Origin: an uncultured Lachnospiraceae bacterium
Lineage (GTDB): Bacteria > Bacillota > Clostridia > Lachnospirales > Lachnospiraceae
Assembly (NCBI GenBank): GCA_900315735.1
Contig: ONAD01000017.1
Span: 59,796-123,795 of the forward strand
Length of the DNA stretch: 64,000 nt
Reading direction: 5' to 3'
Made by a program: the position numbers and the translations under genes. Numbering within the stretch: position 1 is the first letter of the stretch; the number at the start of each line of letters is the position of its first letter. The notes beneath the pieces were generated by a model. The model was not told the DNA's origin and did no database searches. It saw nothing but the letters and a program-made list of their open reading frames with translations. This document shows positions 18,400 through 28,616 of the stretch, in pieces.

Positions 18400-19101
18400 C
18401 TATATGTGCTTAAGCTGTTTTTCAAAAGATTCTTTTGCCTTGCTGCGGCCGAAAGCAAAGTTCCTGCCGTAGACGAAAGAGTACATGACAGCAGCCATTA
18501 CAAATGCAGTAACCACATCAAATACAGAATGCTGTTTTAAGAACATGGTTGCAAGAATAATGCCGACCATAAGAATGAAAGAAGCCAGCTTTAACTTCGG
18601 ACGATCCTTAAATTCTTTGCTGTTACAGATTGCAATGTGAACACCGAGCGAATTATAAACATGAATACTTGGAAACAGGTTTGTCGGTGTATCGGTTGCA
18701 TAAAGCCAGGCTACCATATGGGTGAAGACATTGTCATGCTCAAAGGAATGCGGGCGGAGATAATGTCCGTTTGGATAGAGGCTGGATACTACCAGAAATA
18801 CAGTCATTCCCACAAACAGGAATGTACAGAGCCGGTAATAATCTTCTTTGTTTTTAAAGAAAAAGTAAAGAACCGCATATGCGACATATCCAAACCATAA
18901 CATATATGGTACGATGAAAAATTCTATAAATGGGATTTTATCATCCAATGCAGTATGTATTACGTTGAAATTTGAAGCCACATGTTTTTCCAGATAGGCA
19001 AACCATGGAAAATATATGAATACATACAGCAGAACCCATGCGTGCTTATATTTTTGAAAAAATGCTTTGAGATTTTGCTTAAAGTTATCTTTTTTCAACA
19101 T
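18400..19101 (-). CDS. PAP2-superfamily membrane phosphatase/transferase
   Basis: A 233-residue membrane protein with about six hydrophobic segments. The motifs FPSIHVYNSL and KQHSVFDVVTA (Ser-x-His; His-x3-Asp) match the second and third PAP2 motifs, as in lipid phosphatases and phosphatidylinositol-type synthases. The first motif is diverged. The likely start is the ATG at 19101, because AAGGGGA lies just before it on the minus strand; an in-frame ATG at 19155 has no such site. Substrate unknown. Confidence 0.82.
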   Translation of the reverse strand: MLKKDNFKQNLKAFFQKYKHAWVLLYVFIYFPWFAYLEKHVASNFNVIHTALDDKIPFIEFFIVPYMLWFGYVAYAVLYFFFKNKEDYYRLCTFLFVGMTVFLVVSSLYPNGHYLRPHSFEHDNVFTHMVAWLYATDTPTNLFPSIHVYNSLGVHIAICNSKEFKDRPKLKLASFILMVGIILATMFLKQHSVFDVVTAFVMAAVMYSFVYGRNFAFGRSKAKESFEKQLKHI

Positions 19102-19365
19102 CGGATTCCCCTTTTTTAATGTAAGAATACTACTTCTATTGTGGAATTCTAGCACAGCATTTTTTAAAAAACAATGCTATAAAATCGAATTTAATAATTT
19201 TTATGGAATTCTTAAGATTTTAATGGAAAAGGAACATTTTCATTGTGCAAGAATACAAGAAAATGTATTTCATTTTTTAAATAAATATTACAAATGCGGG
19301 ATTTCATTGACAAAGAAAAACGGTCAACTATAATGGAAACTAGCAAAATAGAAAGGTTAAGGGAT

Positions 19366-21213
19366 ATGAAGAAGAATGAAGAGAAACAGCAGGAAACTGC
19401 AAAGAAAAAAATGAGCAGAAAAAAACTCCTTTGTGTAATCGGAATTCCTGTAGGAATATTAGTTGTGATTTATCTGGTACTGGCACTGTTTTTTCAGAGC
19501 CATTTTGCATTTCGTACAACCATTAACAATGTGGGAGTATCCGCTTCCTCAGCAAGTGGTGTAGAGAAGAAAATTACGAAGCAGGCATCCCAGTATGAGA
19601 TGAAACTGGTAGAGCGTGAGGATAAGACAGAGAGTATCAATGGAACGGACATTGACATGGAGCCGGTGTTTGATAAACAGGTAAAAGAGCTTTTAAAGAA
19701 GCAGAACGGTTTTGCATGGCCATATTATCTGTTTGCACCACGCAAGTATGAAGTGGAAACCATGATATCTTTTGATGAAGAAAAGTTAAAGGATATTTTA
19801 AATGATTTATCCTGTATGGATGAGAGTCAATGGACGGATTCTGAAAATGCACAGATTAAGGATTATACCAAGGATGGCTACGAAGTGCAGCCGGAGGTAT
19901 ATGGAACGAAAATCGATAAGGATACATTTACAGAGAAAATCAAAGAGGCTTTAGATAAAATGCAGCCGGAATTTGACCTTTCCGAGGAAGGCTGCTACGA
20001 AGATCCGAAGGTAAAAGAAGAGGATGATATTTTTCAGGATGCACTGGATACCCTGAATAAGTATACACAGATGAAGATTACCTATCAGGTAGAAGGCAAG
20101 GATGATGTGGTTTTGGATGGAGAAACCATCAGTACATGGCTTTCTGTGGATGATGATTTCAATGTGTCTATAGATGATGAGGCATTGAGCTCTTATGTAA
20201 AAGCTATGGCAAAAAATTATAATACCGCCTATGGAAACCGGACACTGGATACTTCCTACGGTCAGACCGTAACGATTTATGGTGGAAATTACGGCTGGTG
20301 GGTAGATAATGCAGCGGAAAAAGAAATGATACTGGAGGATTTAAAAGCCGGTAAAGATGTGACGAGAGAGCCGGTTTATTCCCAGACCGCCAACAGCCAC
20401 GGTGAGAAGGATTATGGTGATACATATGTGGAAATCAACCTGACTGCACAGCATTTATTCTTCTATAAGAATGGCTCACTGGTGGTTGAATCCGATTTTG
20501 TTTCCGGAAATCTTGCAAAGAATCATGGAACACCGGCAGGCTCCTTTGGCGTAACTTATAAGGCAAAGGATGCAGTGCTTCGTGGCGAAGATTACGAGTC
20601 TCCGGTCTCTTTCTGGATGCCATTTAACGGTGGAATCGGAATGCATGATGCAAGCTGGAGAAGTACTTTTGGCGGAACGATTTACAAAAAGAGCGGTTCC
20701 CACGGATGTATCAATCTTCCATACAGTGCAGCCAAAACAATTTATGAAAATATAGAAGCAGGCTATCCGGTGCTTGTTTATGAATTGCCGGGAACCGAGA
20801 GCCAGAAGGGCAAGGATATGGATGCAGCTTCCGCAGTAGATGCTGCAATCACCGCTATTGGAACCGTAACCTTAGACAGTGCGGGAACCATTGCATCTGT
20901 CCGCTCCCAGTATGATGCATTATCCGACAGTGCAAAATCCTATGTAAAGAACTTAAATGTCCTGACTGCCGCAGAGGCAACCCTGTCACAGTTGCAGTAT
21001 GAGCAGTCCCTGCAGGATTTGCAGAATCAGGAAAGTATCGATGCACAGAATGTAACCAATGCGATTATGGCATTGCCGGATACCATAACCGCTGCAGATG
21101 CCGCAGCGGTAGCCAATGCAAGAAATGCCTACAATGGCTTAAGTGAAGGCGCAAAAGCGAAAGTACCGCAGAGCGCACTGGACAAGCTGGCAGCCGCCGA
21201 AGCAGCATTATAA
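19366..21213 (+). CDS. L,D-transpeptidase (YkuD) with N-terminal anchor and C-terminal repeats
   Basis: About 615 residues. A basic, Lys-rich start is followed by one membrane segment (RKKLLCVIGIPVG onward), then a long PG-binding-type region, then the YkuD domain (VEINLTAQHLFFYKNG to VLVYELPG). The catalytic set GMHDASW...GSHGCINLP is complete, so it should crosslink peptidoglycan in a 3-3 fashion outside the cell. The last 130 residues hold two Ala-rich helical repeats (YDALSDSAKSYV and YNGLSEGAKAKV) like those in wall-attached proteins. GAAAGG before 19366 favours this start over ATGs at 19294 and 19333. Confidence 0.9.
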   Translation: MKKNEEKQQETAKKKMSRKKLLCVIGIPVGILVVIYLVLALFFQSHFAFRTTINNVGVSASSASGVEKKITKQASQYEMKLVEREDKTESINGTDIDMEPVFDKQVKELLKKQNGFAWPYYLFAPRKYEVETMISFDEEKLKDILNDLSCMDESQWTDSENAQIKDYTKDGYEVQPEVYGTKIDKDTFTEKIKEALDKMQPEFDLSEEGCYEDPKVKEEDDIFQDALDTLNKYTQMKITYQVEGKDDVVLDGETISTWLSVDDDFNVSIDDEALSSYVKAMAKNYNTAYGNRTLDTSYGQTVTIYGGNYGWWVDNAAEKEMILEDLKAGKDVTREPVYSQTANSHGEKDYGDTYVEINLTAQHLFFYKNGSLVVESDFVSGNLAKNHGTPAGSFGVTYKAKDAVLRGEDYESPVSFWMPFNGGIGMHDASWRSTFGGTIYKKSGSHGCINLPYSAAKTIYENIEAGYPVLVYELPGTESQKGKDMDAASAVDAAITAIGTVTLDSAGTIASVRSQYDALSDSAKSYVKNLNVLTAAEATLSQLQYEQSLQDLQNQESIDAQNVTNAIMALPDTITAADAAAVANARNAYNGLSEGAKAKVPQSALDKLAAAEAAL

Positions 21214-21340
21214 AATAAAAGCAGGGAAAGAGGATATCATTCCTACTCCTGTGATTTGCTTCCGATAAGCTACATGCTCACATGGAACATCGGAAATGAA
21301 ATTGAAAATAGAAACAGAAATAGAAATAGAAATAACACCA

Positions 21341-21556
21341 GCCTCTGACTGGATGATTACAGATACATGAGGGAGGGCTGTTAGGGACTTTTGAAATTCG
21401 TTTCGTAACAGGCAACGCCGGTACAGGGATGTACCGGCGAGGCGCAGATGAACATGGATGTGAATTTGCGCCGGTTGCCGGAAGCATATGCGCTTATATC
21501 GAATTTCCAATGTCCCTTACAGCAATCCATCGTATCTGAATCATCCGGGCAGAGGC
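21341..21556. repeat. Long inverted-repeat element, copy E1 (core with short arms)
   Basis: Outer ends GCCTCTG and CAGAGGC pair, and the arms (about 70 nt) read back on each other with mismatches. The core 21411-21479 folds as GGCAAC...GTTGCC enclosing GCCGGTAC-AGGGAT-GTACCGGC and a GGCGCA...TGCGCC hairpin. The same 69-nt core occurs at 51709-51777. Small reading frames here are by-products of the palindrome. The rest of 21214-21691 (631-bp gap in all) holds a short GAAATA-rich run and nothing else I can name. Confidence 0.85.
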
Positions 21557-21691
21557 TGATACTTTTTATATATCCTTATATATTGCTATATATCATTACC
21601 AATATTTTCATAGTTATTTTAGACCCTTATCCTGCATATGGAAAAATGTTGCCAAATAGCAACTAAGATGTTGCAGACTAAAGCAGCAATA

Positions 21692-21720
21692 TTGCAAAGA
21701 AACAGGGCGCATAGTATAAT
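21692..21720 (+). promoter_or_regulatory. Promoter of galKT
   Basis: TTGCAA (21692-21697), 17 bp, TATAAT (21715-21720). Several TTGC/GCAA inverted pieces around it could bind a regulator. Confidence 0.65.
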
Positions 21721-21844
21721 CTTAACAAGAAGTAAGAAACATAAATTATGTTGCTGACGAGCGGATTGACAGATAGAAAATATCCTGTGAAAATGTGGCA
21801 GATTGCAGGGCTGCCGAAAAGAAAACGGAAGGAGAATCGTATTG

Positions 21845-23011
21845 ATGAAAGAGCAGGTTTTGGCAAAGTTTAAGGAATTATTTGGGGATGAAGGAGACAT
21901 CCGTGTGTATTTCGCACCGGGGCGCGTGAATCTGATTGGAGAGCATACGGATTACAACGGCGGTCATGTATTTCCGTGCGCACTGACCATCGGAACTTAC
22001 GGTGTGGCAAGAAAACGTGCCGATAAGAAATTAAGATTTTATTCCATGAATTTTGAGCAGCTTGGTGTATTGGAATCTTCGATTGAAGGTTTGAAACCGG
22101 AAAAGGAAGCAGACTGGACGAACTATCCGAAGGGTGTTATCTGGGCATTTGGTGAGAAGGGCATGCAGGTGGATACCGGAATGGATTTATTGTTATTTGG
22201 AAATATCCCGAATGGTTCCGGACTTTCTTCCTCTGCATCTGTGGAAGTTTTGACCGGATATGTTTTAAAAGACTTATTTGGATTTGACGTGACGAACCAG
22301 GATCTGGCTTTGATTGGACAGTTTTCAGAGAATAAATTCAATGGTGTAAACTGCGGCATCATGGATCAGTTTGCTATTGCAATGGGAAAAGCAGAACATG
22401 CAATTTTCTTAGACACAGCAACATTAAAATATGAATATGCACCGGTTCGTTTAAAGAATGCGAAAATCGTAATTTCCTGCAGCAATAAGAAACGTGGTTT
22501 GGGAGATTCCAAATATAATGAGCGTCGTGCAGAGTGTGAGGAAGCACTTGCAGAATTGCAGAAAGTGGTAGACATCAAGAGTCTTGGAGAATTGTCTGAG
22601 GAACAGTTTGAAGAATACAAGGGAGCCATCGGAAGCGAAGTCCGTATGCGTCGTGCAAAACATGCGGTATATGAGAACCAGAGAACCTTAAAAGCAGTGG
22701 AAGCCTTGAAAGAAAATGATGTGGAAACCTTTGGAAAATTAATGAATGCATCCCATGTATCCTTAAGAGATGATTATGAAGTAACCGGAATCGAACTGGA
22801 TACCTTAGTGGAAGAAGCCTGGAAGGTAGACGGAGTCATTGGCTCCCGTATGACAGGTGCTGGCTTTGGCGGATGCACCGTCAGCATTGTAAAGGATGAA
22901 GCGGTAGAGCATTTTATTGAAGCAGTAGGCAGCGCCTATGAAAAGAAAATTGGCTACAGTGCTGATTTCTATGTAGTAGAAATTGGAGACGGTCCATCCA
23001 GACTGGCATAA
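21845..23011 (+). CDS. galK: Galactokinase
   Basis: A 388-residue GHMP kinase phosphorylating galactose at C1 (Leloir pathway). The signature GRVNLIGEHTDYNGG is near the N-terminus, the ATP loop is PNGSGLSSSASVEV, and MTGAGFGGCTV is the third motif. I start at ATG 21845, because AGGAG lies about 10 bases upstream and homologues begin there; an earlier in-frame ATG at 21803 lacks a site. galT follows after 17 bp. Confidence 0.96.
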   Translation: MKEQVLAKFKELFGDEGDIRVYFAPGRVNLIGEHTDYNGGHVFPCALTIGTYGVARKRADKKLRFYSMNFEQLGVLESSIEGLKPEKEADWTNYPKGVIWAFGEKGMQVDTGMDLLLFGNIPNGSGLSSSASVEVLTGYVLKDLFGFDVTNQDLALIGQFSENKFNGVNCGIMDQFAIAMGKAEHAIFLDTATLKYEYAPVRLKNAKIVISCSNKKRGLGDSKYNERRAECEEALAELQKVVDIKSLGELSEEQFEEYKGAIGSEVRMRRAKHAVYENQRTLKAVEALKENDVETFGKLMNASHVSLRDDYEVTGIELDTLVEEAWKVDGVIGSRMTGAGFGGCTVSIVKDEAVEHFIEAVGSAYEKKIGYSADFYVVEIGDGPSRLA

Positions 23012-23028
23012 AAGACAGGAGGAAAGTC

Positions 23029-24561
23029 ATGATTTGTGAAGATATTTTAAAATTAACAGAATATGGCATGGTAACCGGACTGGTTCCAAAGGAAGATGAG
23101 CGTTTCACCATCAACCGCCTGCTGGAATTATTTGAATTAGAAGAATTAGATGAGGACGCTGTGGCAGCTTATCAGTCACGGACTCCGATGAGCAGAGAAG
23201 AAGCAGAAGACGGTCTGGAAGCACTGTTAAACCGGATGCTGGATTATGCTTATGAAAAGGGCATTTTAAAGGAAAACAGCGTAGTATATCGTGATTTATT
23301 TGATACGAAAATCATGGGAATGCTGATGCCAAGACCGGGTGAAGTGATTCATAAGTTTCAGAGCCTTTATGAAAAAGATGCAAAGGCGGCAACGGATTAT
23401 TATTATACTCTTAGCCAGGACAGCAATTATATCCGCAGATACCGCATCAAGCGGGATATGAAATGGACAGCAGAGACGGAGTTTGGCGAACTGGATATTA
23501 CGATTAATTTATCCAAGCCGGAAAAAGACCCGAAAGCCATCGCAGCAGCAAAACTGGCAAAGCAGAGCGGCTATCCGAAATGCCTTTTGTGTAAGGAAAA
23601 TGAAGGCTATGCAGGAAGAGTCAATCATCCGGCAAGACAGAACCACCGTATTATTCCGGTAACCATCAATCACAGTGACTGGTTCCTACAGTATTCTCCG
23701 TATGTTTACTATAATGAGCACTGCATCGTATTTAACGGAAAGCATACACCGATGAAAATTGAAAGAGCAACCTTTGGAAAACTGCTGGATTTTGTAAAAC
23801 AGTTTCCACATTATTTCGTTGGATCTAATGCAGACCTGCCGATTGTAGGCGGTTCCATTTTAAGTCATGACCATTTTCAGGGCGGACATTATGAATTTGC
23901 CATGGCAAAGGTACCGTTGGAAAAAGAGATTGTTTTTGCTGGCTTTGAAGATGTGAAAGCCGGAATCGTAAAATGGCCGATGTCAGTGATCCGCCTGTCT
24001 TCACCGGATACAGAGCGGCTGATTGCACTGGCAGATAAAATACTTTTCACCTGGCGTGGTTATACGGATGAGGCAGCCTTTATTTTTGCAGAAACAGACG
24101 GAGAGCCGCACAATACCATTACGCCAATCGCAAGAAAACGTGGCGATAATTACGAGCTGGATTTAGTGCTCCGCAATAATATTACAACGAAGGAACATCC
24201 ACTGGGCGTTTTTCATCCCCATGCAAAGCTTCATCATATTAAAAAAGAGAATATCGGTCTAATCGAAGTAATGGGGCTTGCAGTGCTGCCGGCACGTCTG
24301 AAAGACGAGATGGCGCAGCTTAAGACAGCAATTTTATCTAAGACTGATTTACGAAGCAACGAAGTCTTAAGCAAACATGCAGACTGGGTAGAAGAATTTT
24401 TACCAAAATATGAGAACATCACCGAAGAAAATATCGACGAGATTATCCGAAAGGAAATCGGACTGGTGTTCCGGGAAGTTCTTCTGGATGCTGGTGTATA
24501 CAAATGCACCGAAGAAGGAAGAGAAGCATTCTTACACTTTATTGACACTGTAAATAAATAG
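23029..24561 (+). CDS. galT: UDP-glucose-hexose-1-phosphate uridylyltransferase, class II
   Basis: A 510-residue enzyme exchanging UMP between UDP-glucose and galactose-1-phosphate. It is the longer Firmicutes type (the E. coli enzyme is about 350 residues). The active-site stretch SHDHFQGGHYEFAM and LVLRNNITTKEHPLG are visible, and a CLLCKENEG motif may bind metal. AGGAGG precedes the ATG. With galK it forms a two-gene galactose operon; galE and a mutarotase are not in the window. Confidence 0.95.
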   Translation: MICEDILKLTEYGMVTGLVPKEDERFTINRLLELFELEELDEDAVAAYQSRTPMSREEAEDGLEALLNRMLDYAYEKGILKENSVVYRDLFDTKIMGMLMPRPGEVIHKFQSLYEKDAKAATDYYYTLSQDSNYIRRYRIKRDMKWTAETEFGELDITINLSKPEKDPKAIAAAKLAKQSGYPKCLLCKENEGYAGRVNHPARQNHRIIPVTINHSDWFLQYSPYVYYNEHCIVFNGKHTPMKIERATFGKLLDFVKQFPHYFVGSNADLPIVGGSILSHDHFQGGHYEFAMAKVPLEKEIVFAGFEDVKAGIVKWPMSVIRLSSPDTERLIALADKILFTWRGYTDEAAFIFAETDGEPHNTITPIARKRGDNYELDLVLRNNITTKEHPLGVFHPHAKLHHIKKENIGLIEVMGLAVLPARLKDEMAQLKTAILSKTDLRSNEVLSKHADWVEEFLPKYENITEENIDEIIRKEIGLVFREVLLDAGVYKCTEEGREAFLHFIDTVNK

Positions 24562-24648
24562 GAAACAGTAGATAGAACTAATAGATAGAAACAATAGATT
24601 TATAAGAAAAAGGTGTTGATCCGGGAGTGGGATTCTGGTTGACATAAG

Positions 24649-24720
24649 AAAAGAGCATCATTGGCACAAGGTGTCATCCGATGGAAAGGATGAAAAGCAC
24701 CGCCTGTGATGCTCTTTGTT
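24649..24720 (+). terminator. Branched terminator after galKT
   Basis: AAAGAGCATCA (24650-24660) pairs with TGATGCTCTTT (24707-24717), and inside GGTG-TCATCC pairs with GGATGA-CACC. T-rich sequence follows. The rest of the 24562-24814 gap holds nothing clear. Confidence 0.75.
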
Positions 24721-24814
24721 GCATGTTATTGCTCTTGCAAGAAGGAAAGAAATGCATTAATATAAGAGCGATATGATAAATTATGCAAAAGGATAAGGAC
24801 AGAATGGAGATTTT

Positions 24815-25720
24815 ATGAAACAGCAGATAAAAAGTTCTTTGATATTATTGTTGACCGCAACCATCTGGGGCGTTGCTTTTGTAGCCCAGAGTGTTGGCAT
24901 GGAATATATTGGCCCCTTTACCTTCAACGCAATCCGATGCGTCCTGGGTGGACTGGTGTTAATCCCGGTTATTCTCGTTTTAAAGAAAAAGAAAGAGACA
25001 GAGACAGGGACAGAGGGACAGGAAAAAGAGGATAAAAAGACTTTATGGACAGGTGGAATTGCCTGTGGTGTGATTTTATGCATCGCATCCAATCTGCAGC
25101 AGTTTGGCATTATGGAAGCAAGCGTTGGTAAATCGGGCTTTTTTACGGCACTTTATATTGTAATGATTCCGGTTATCGGCATTTTTATCGGAAAACGTCC
25201 AGGAATCAAGCTGTGGTTTTGTGTAGCACTGGCAGTGGTGGGAATGTATCTGCTTTGTATGAAGGACGGCAGTTTTACCATTGAGCGGGCAGACATCATG
25301 CTTCTTTTATGTGCACTGGCATTTTCTTTTCATATACTGGTGGTTGATTATTTTTCACCGAAAGTAGACGGCGTAAAAATGTCCTGTATACAGTTTTTTG
25401 TATGCGGAGTGCTTTCAGCAGTAGGAATGCTGTTTACAGAGACACCGGACATTTCCAATATTCAGGCGGCATGGCTGCCATTGTTGTATGCGGGACTTCT
25501 TTCCTGCGGCGTTGGCTACACCTTGCAGATTGTAGGGCAGAAAGGCATCAACCCGGTTATCGCATCCCTTATTATGAGCCTGGAATCCGTGATTTCCGCA
25601 CTGGCTGGCTGGGTGATCTTAGGACAGGTATTATCACCAAAAGAAATTTTAGGCTGCATATTGATGTTTGTGGCAATTATTATCACGCAGATTCCCATCG
25701 GAAACAAGAAAACAGATTGA
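24815..25720 (+). CDS. EamA/DMT-family transporter
   Basis: A 301-residue protein with ten hydrophobic segments in two EamA halves (LLTATIWGVAFVAQSVGMEY and ALAFSFHILVVDYF; LIMSLESVISALAGWVILG). A short charged loop (KKKKETETGTEGQEKEDKK) separates segments 2 and 3. Members export amino acids or metabolites. The substrate cannot be inferred. GGAG precedes the ATG. The aminotransferase gene follows after about 60 bp. Confidence 0.88.
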   Translation: MKQQIKSSLILLLTATIWGVAFVAQSVGMEYIGPFTFNAIRCVLGGLVLIPVILVLKKKKETETGTEGQEKEDKKTLWTGGIACGVILCIASNLQQFGIMEASVGKSGFFTALYIVMIPVIGIFIGKRPGIKLWFCVALAVVGMYLLCMKDGSFTIERADIMLLLCALAFSFHILVVDYFSPKVDGVKMSCIQFFVCGVLSAVGMLFTETPDISNIQAAWLPLLYAGLLSCGVGYTLQIVGQKGINPVIASLIMSLESVISALAGWVILGQVLSPKEILGCILMFVAIIITQIPIGNKKTD

Positions 25721-25779
25721 TTTTACGGATAGTCTCAGCTATACTGTAACAGAATAGAAAGAGAAAGAAGGCATAAGAT

Positions 25780-26979
25780 ATGTTGTCAAAAAAGATAAAA
25801 CAGGCAATGGCAGGAAGTTCTGCAATTCGCGCCATGTTTATGGAAGGAAAAGAAATGGCTGCCAAGTTTGGGGCAGAAAATGTGTATGATTTCAGCCTTG
25901 GCAATCCGGCTACACCGGCACCGGAAAAAATTAAGACAGCAATTTATGATATTTTGGATAAAGAAGACCCGCTTGTGGTGCATGGATATATGGCAAATGC
26001 AGGTTATGAGGAAGTAAGGGAGGCAATTGCAGAGAACTTAAATGAACGCTTCGGAACCAATTTCCATGGGAAGAACCTGATTATGACCGTGGGTGCAGCA
26101 GGCGGTCTGAATATTATTTTTAAGACGATTTTAGATCCGGGCAATGAAGTTATGGTATTTGCTCCGTATTTTGGAGAATATAAAAGCTATGCCGCAAACT
26201 TCGATGCAAAGATTGTGGAAGTCATGCCAAATGAAGCAGATTTTATGCCGGATTTAGCAGACTTTGAACGAAAAATTACAAAAGAGACAAGAGCGGTTAT
26301 CATCAATAACCCGAATAACCCGACCGGAGTGGTATATTCAGATGTAACTTTAAAAGAGATTGCCAGAATTTTAAATGCGAAGGAAAAGGAATTCGGAACC
26401 GATATTTATCTTATTTCCGATGAACCATATCGAGAGCTGGTTTATGACGGCGTACAGGAGAATTTCCTGACGAAATATTATAAGGATACGCTGGTCGGAT
26501 ATTCCTTCAGTAAATCCTTATCCCTTCCGGGAGAGCGGATTGGTTATGTGGTAGTGCCGGATGAAGCGGCAGATTCCGAAGAATTAATCGAGGGAATTAC
26601 GGTATCAAACCGTACCTTAGGCTTTGTAAATGCACCATCCCTCATTCAGAAAGCAGTGGCAGAGTGCTTAAAGGAAAAGACAAATCTTGAATTTTATGAC
26701 CGCAACCGTATTGCTTTATATGAAGGACTGACGAAGCTTGGATTCACCTGCATCAAACCACAGGGAGCATTTTATCTGTGGCTGAAATCTCCGGTTGCTA
26801 AGGAAGAAGAATTTGTAGAAGCTGCGAAGAAATACCATTTGATTCTGGTAAAAGGAAGTGCCTTCGGCTATGGCGGTTATGTACGCCTTGCATACTGCAC
26901 TTCTTATGAGACAGTAGTAAATTCCATGCAGGCATTTGCAAAGCTGGCAGCAGAGTATGGACTGAAGGCAGCAGAATAA
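25780..26979 (+). CDS. PLP-dependent aminotransferase, class I/II
   Basis: A 399-residue aspartate-aminotransferase-fold enzyme. NNPNNPTG and ISDEPYRELVYDG are the cofactor-ring contacts, and the Schiff-base lysine lies in YSFSKSLSLPGERIGY. The N-terminal FSLGNPATPAPEKIK is typical of a clostridial subgroup annotated as aspartate aminotransferase, but the substrate is not settled. It is followed after 54 bp by hisC. Confidence 0.9.
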   Translation: MLSKKIKQAMAGSSAIRAMFMEGKEMAAKFGAENVYDFSLGNPATPAPEKIKTAIYDILDKEDPLVVHGYMANAGYEEVREAIAENLNERFGTNFHGKNLIMTVGAAGGLNIIFKTILDPGNEVMVFAPYFGEYKSYAANFDAKIVEVMPNEADFMPDLADFERKITKETRAVIINNPNNPTGVVYSDVTLKEIARILNAKEKEFGTDIYLISDEPYRELVYDGVQENFLTKYYKDTLVGYSFSKSLSLPGERIGYVVVPDEAADSEELIEGITVSNRTLGFVNAPSLIQKAVAECLKEKTNLEFYDRNRIALYEGLTKLGFTCIKPQGAFYLWLKSPVAKEEEFVEAAKKYHLILVKGSAFGYGGYVRLAYCTSYETVVNSMQAFAKLAAEYGLKAAE

Positions 26980-27033
26980 AAATCAGAAAACGAAAGAATG
27001 ATAAAATCAAGCAGCAGATAGAAGGAGTAAGAC

Positions 27034-28095
27034 ATGAAAGCATGGGAAAATAACATACGCAAAGTTATCCCGTATGTTCCGGGAGAACAGCCGAAGAAAG
27101 AGAAAATGATAAAACTGAATACCAATGAGAATCCGTATCCACCAGCACCGGGAGTAAAGGATGTTTTAAACTCTTTTGATACCGACCGGCTGCGTCTTTA
27201 TCCGGATCCAAAGATTGAGAAACTGACGGACGCAATTGCAGAACGATATGGTTTAAATTCCAATCAGGTATTTGTGGGCGTTGGCTCAGATGATGTACTT
27301 GCCATGTGCTTTATGACATTTTTTAATTCTAATCGTCCGATTCTGTTTCCGGATATTACTTATTCTTTCTATGATGTCTGGGCAGAGGAATTCCGTATTC
27401 CATATAAGCAGATTCCGCTGGATGGGAATTTTACGATTCGCCCGGAGGATTATGCTGGGGAAAACGGAGGAATTGTATTTCCAAATCCAAACGCACCGAC
27501 AGGAAAGCTGCTTCCGTTAGAAGATGTGGAACGCATCATTGCACAGAATCCGAATGTCATTGTTATTGTGGATGAAGCATATATTGATTTTGGTGGAATA
27601 TCTGCATTGCCGCTTATTGATAAATATGACAATGTGCTGGTAGTCCAGACCTTTAGCAAATCCCGTTCCATGGCAGGCATGCGGATTGGATATGCGATGG
27701 CACAGCCTGAATTAATCAAATATTTGAACGATGTTAAATATTCATTTAATTCTTATACCTTAAATTCCCTTACGATTGAAATGGGAACGGCTGCTATTTT
27801 GGATGAAGCTTATTTTAAAGAGACGACACAGAAGATTATTGCAACCAGAGAACGTGCCAAAGAAGAACTTCGGGCACTGGGATACCGGATGGATGATTCA
27901 AAGAGCAACTTCCTCTTTGTAACCCATGATACGATTTCCATGGAGATGCTGTTTGAAGATTTGAAGAAGAAAGACATTTATGTCCGTCATTTCTCCAAAC
28001 CGGAGCGGATTGCAAATTACCTGCGTATTACCATTGGTACAGATGAAGAAATGGATACGCTGATTACGTTCTTGAAAAACTATAAACAGTCATAA
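27034..28095 (+). CDS. hisC: Histidinol-phosphate aminotransferase
   Basis: A 353-residue PLP enzyme transaminating imidazole-acetol phosphate. IKLNTNENPYPP opens the fold, PNPNAPTG and VIVDEAYIDFGG bind the cofactor, and the lysine lies in FSKSRSMAGMRIGYA. It stands apart from the other his genes, as is common in this group; it may also serve aromatic amino acids. GAAGGAG precedes the ATG. Confidence 0.93.
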   Translation: MKAWENNIRKVIPYVPGEQPKKEKMIKLNTNENPYPPAPGVKDVLNSFDTDRLRLYPDPKIEKLTDAIAERYGLNSNQVFVGVGSDDVLAMCFMTFFNSNRPILFPDITYSFYDVWAEEFRIPYKQIPLDGNFTIRPEDYAGENGGIVFPNPNAPTGKLLPLEDVERIIAQNPNVIVIVDEAYIDFGGISALPLIDKYDNVLVVQTFSKSRSMAGMRIGYAMAQPELIKYLNDVKYSFNSYTLNSLTIEMGTAAILDEAYFKETTQKIIATRERAKEELRALGYRMDDSKSNFLFVTHDTISMEMLFEDLKKKDIYVRHFSKPERIANYLRITIGTDEEMDTLITFLKNYKQS

Positions 28096-28115
28096 CTCAT
28101 TAGGAAAGGAGTATT

Positions 28116-28583
28116 ATGTTATTACATTATCTGATTGTATTTTTTGTTTCCATGGTACCACTGATTGAATTGAGAGGAGCAATTCCGTTTTCACAGGGCT
28201 TTGGACTTCCACTGATACCATCTTATATTATTTCCATCATTGGAAATATGCTGCCGGTACCATTTATTTATTTCTTTGCAAGAAAAGTACTGATTTGGGG
28301 TGCAGATAAGCCGGTTATCGGAAAATTTTTCACTTGGTGCTTAGAAAAAGGTGAAAAGGGCGGCAAGAAGCTTCAGGCAAAGGCAGGAAGAGGATTGTTC
28401 TTGGCATTACTTCTCTTTGTTGGAATCCCGGTGCCGGGAACCGGAGCCTGGACAGGAACTCTGGCAGCCAGCATCTTAGATATGGATTTTAAATCATCTG
28501 TTATCGCAGTGATGCTTGGCGTATTGCTGGCTGGTGTAATTATGATGTTAATCAGTGTTGGTGCATTTTCTATGATTCGCTGA
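28116..28583 (+). CDS. COG2426 small membrane protein (putative small multidrug export protein)
   Basis: A 155-residue protein with four to five membrane segments. MVPLIELRGAIPFSQGFGLP and FVGIPVPGTGAWTGTLAA are the two conserved family stretches and resemble re-entrant loops. The family name is historical and the true function is not known. GGAAAGGAG precedes the ATG. It ends the hisC unit; a terminator follows. Confidence 0.88.
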   Translation: MLLHYLIVFFVSMVPLIELRGAIPFSQGFGLPLIPSYIISIIGNMLPVPFIYFFARKVLIWGADKPVIGKFFTWCLEKGEKGGKKLQAKAGRGLFLALLLFVGIPVPGTGAWTGTLAASILDMDFKSSVIAVMLGVLLAGVIMMLISVGAFSMIR

Positions 28584-28616
28584 CAGAGTGGAAGGTAAAA
28601 AGGATATCTACGTGAT

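Noticed and set aside
21448-21666. Frame starting MNMDVNLRRLPEA in element E1 (and its twin at 51746 in E3)
   Set aside because: The shared start lies in the RNA-like core and the frames diverge at once after it. The base changes preserve pairing, not protein.
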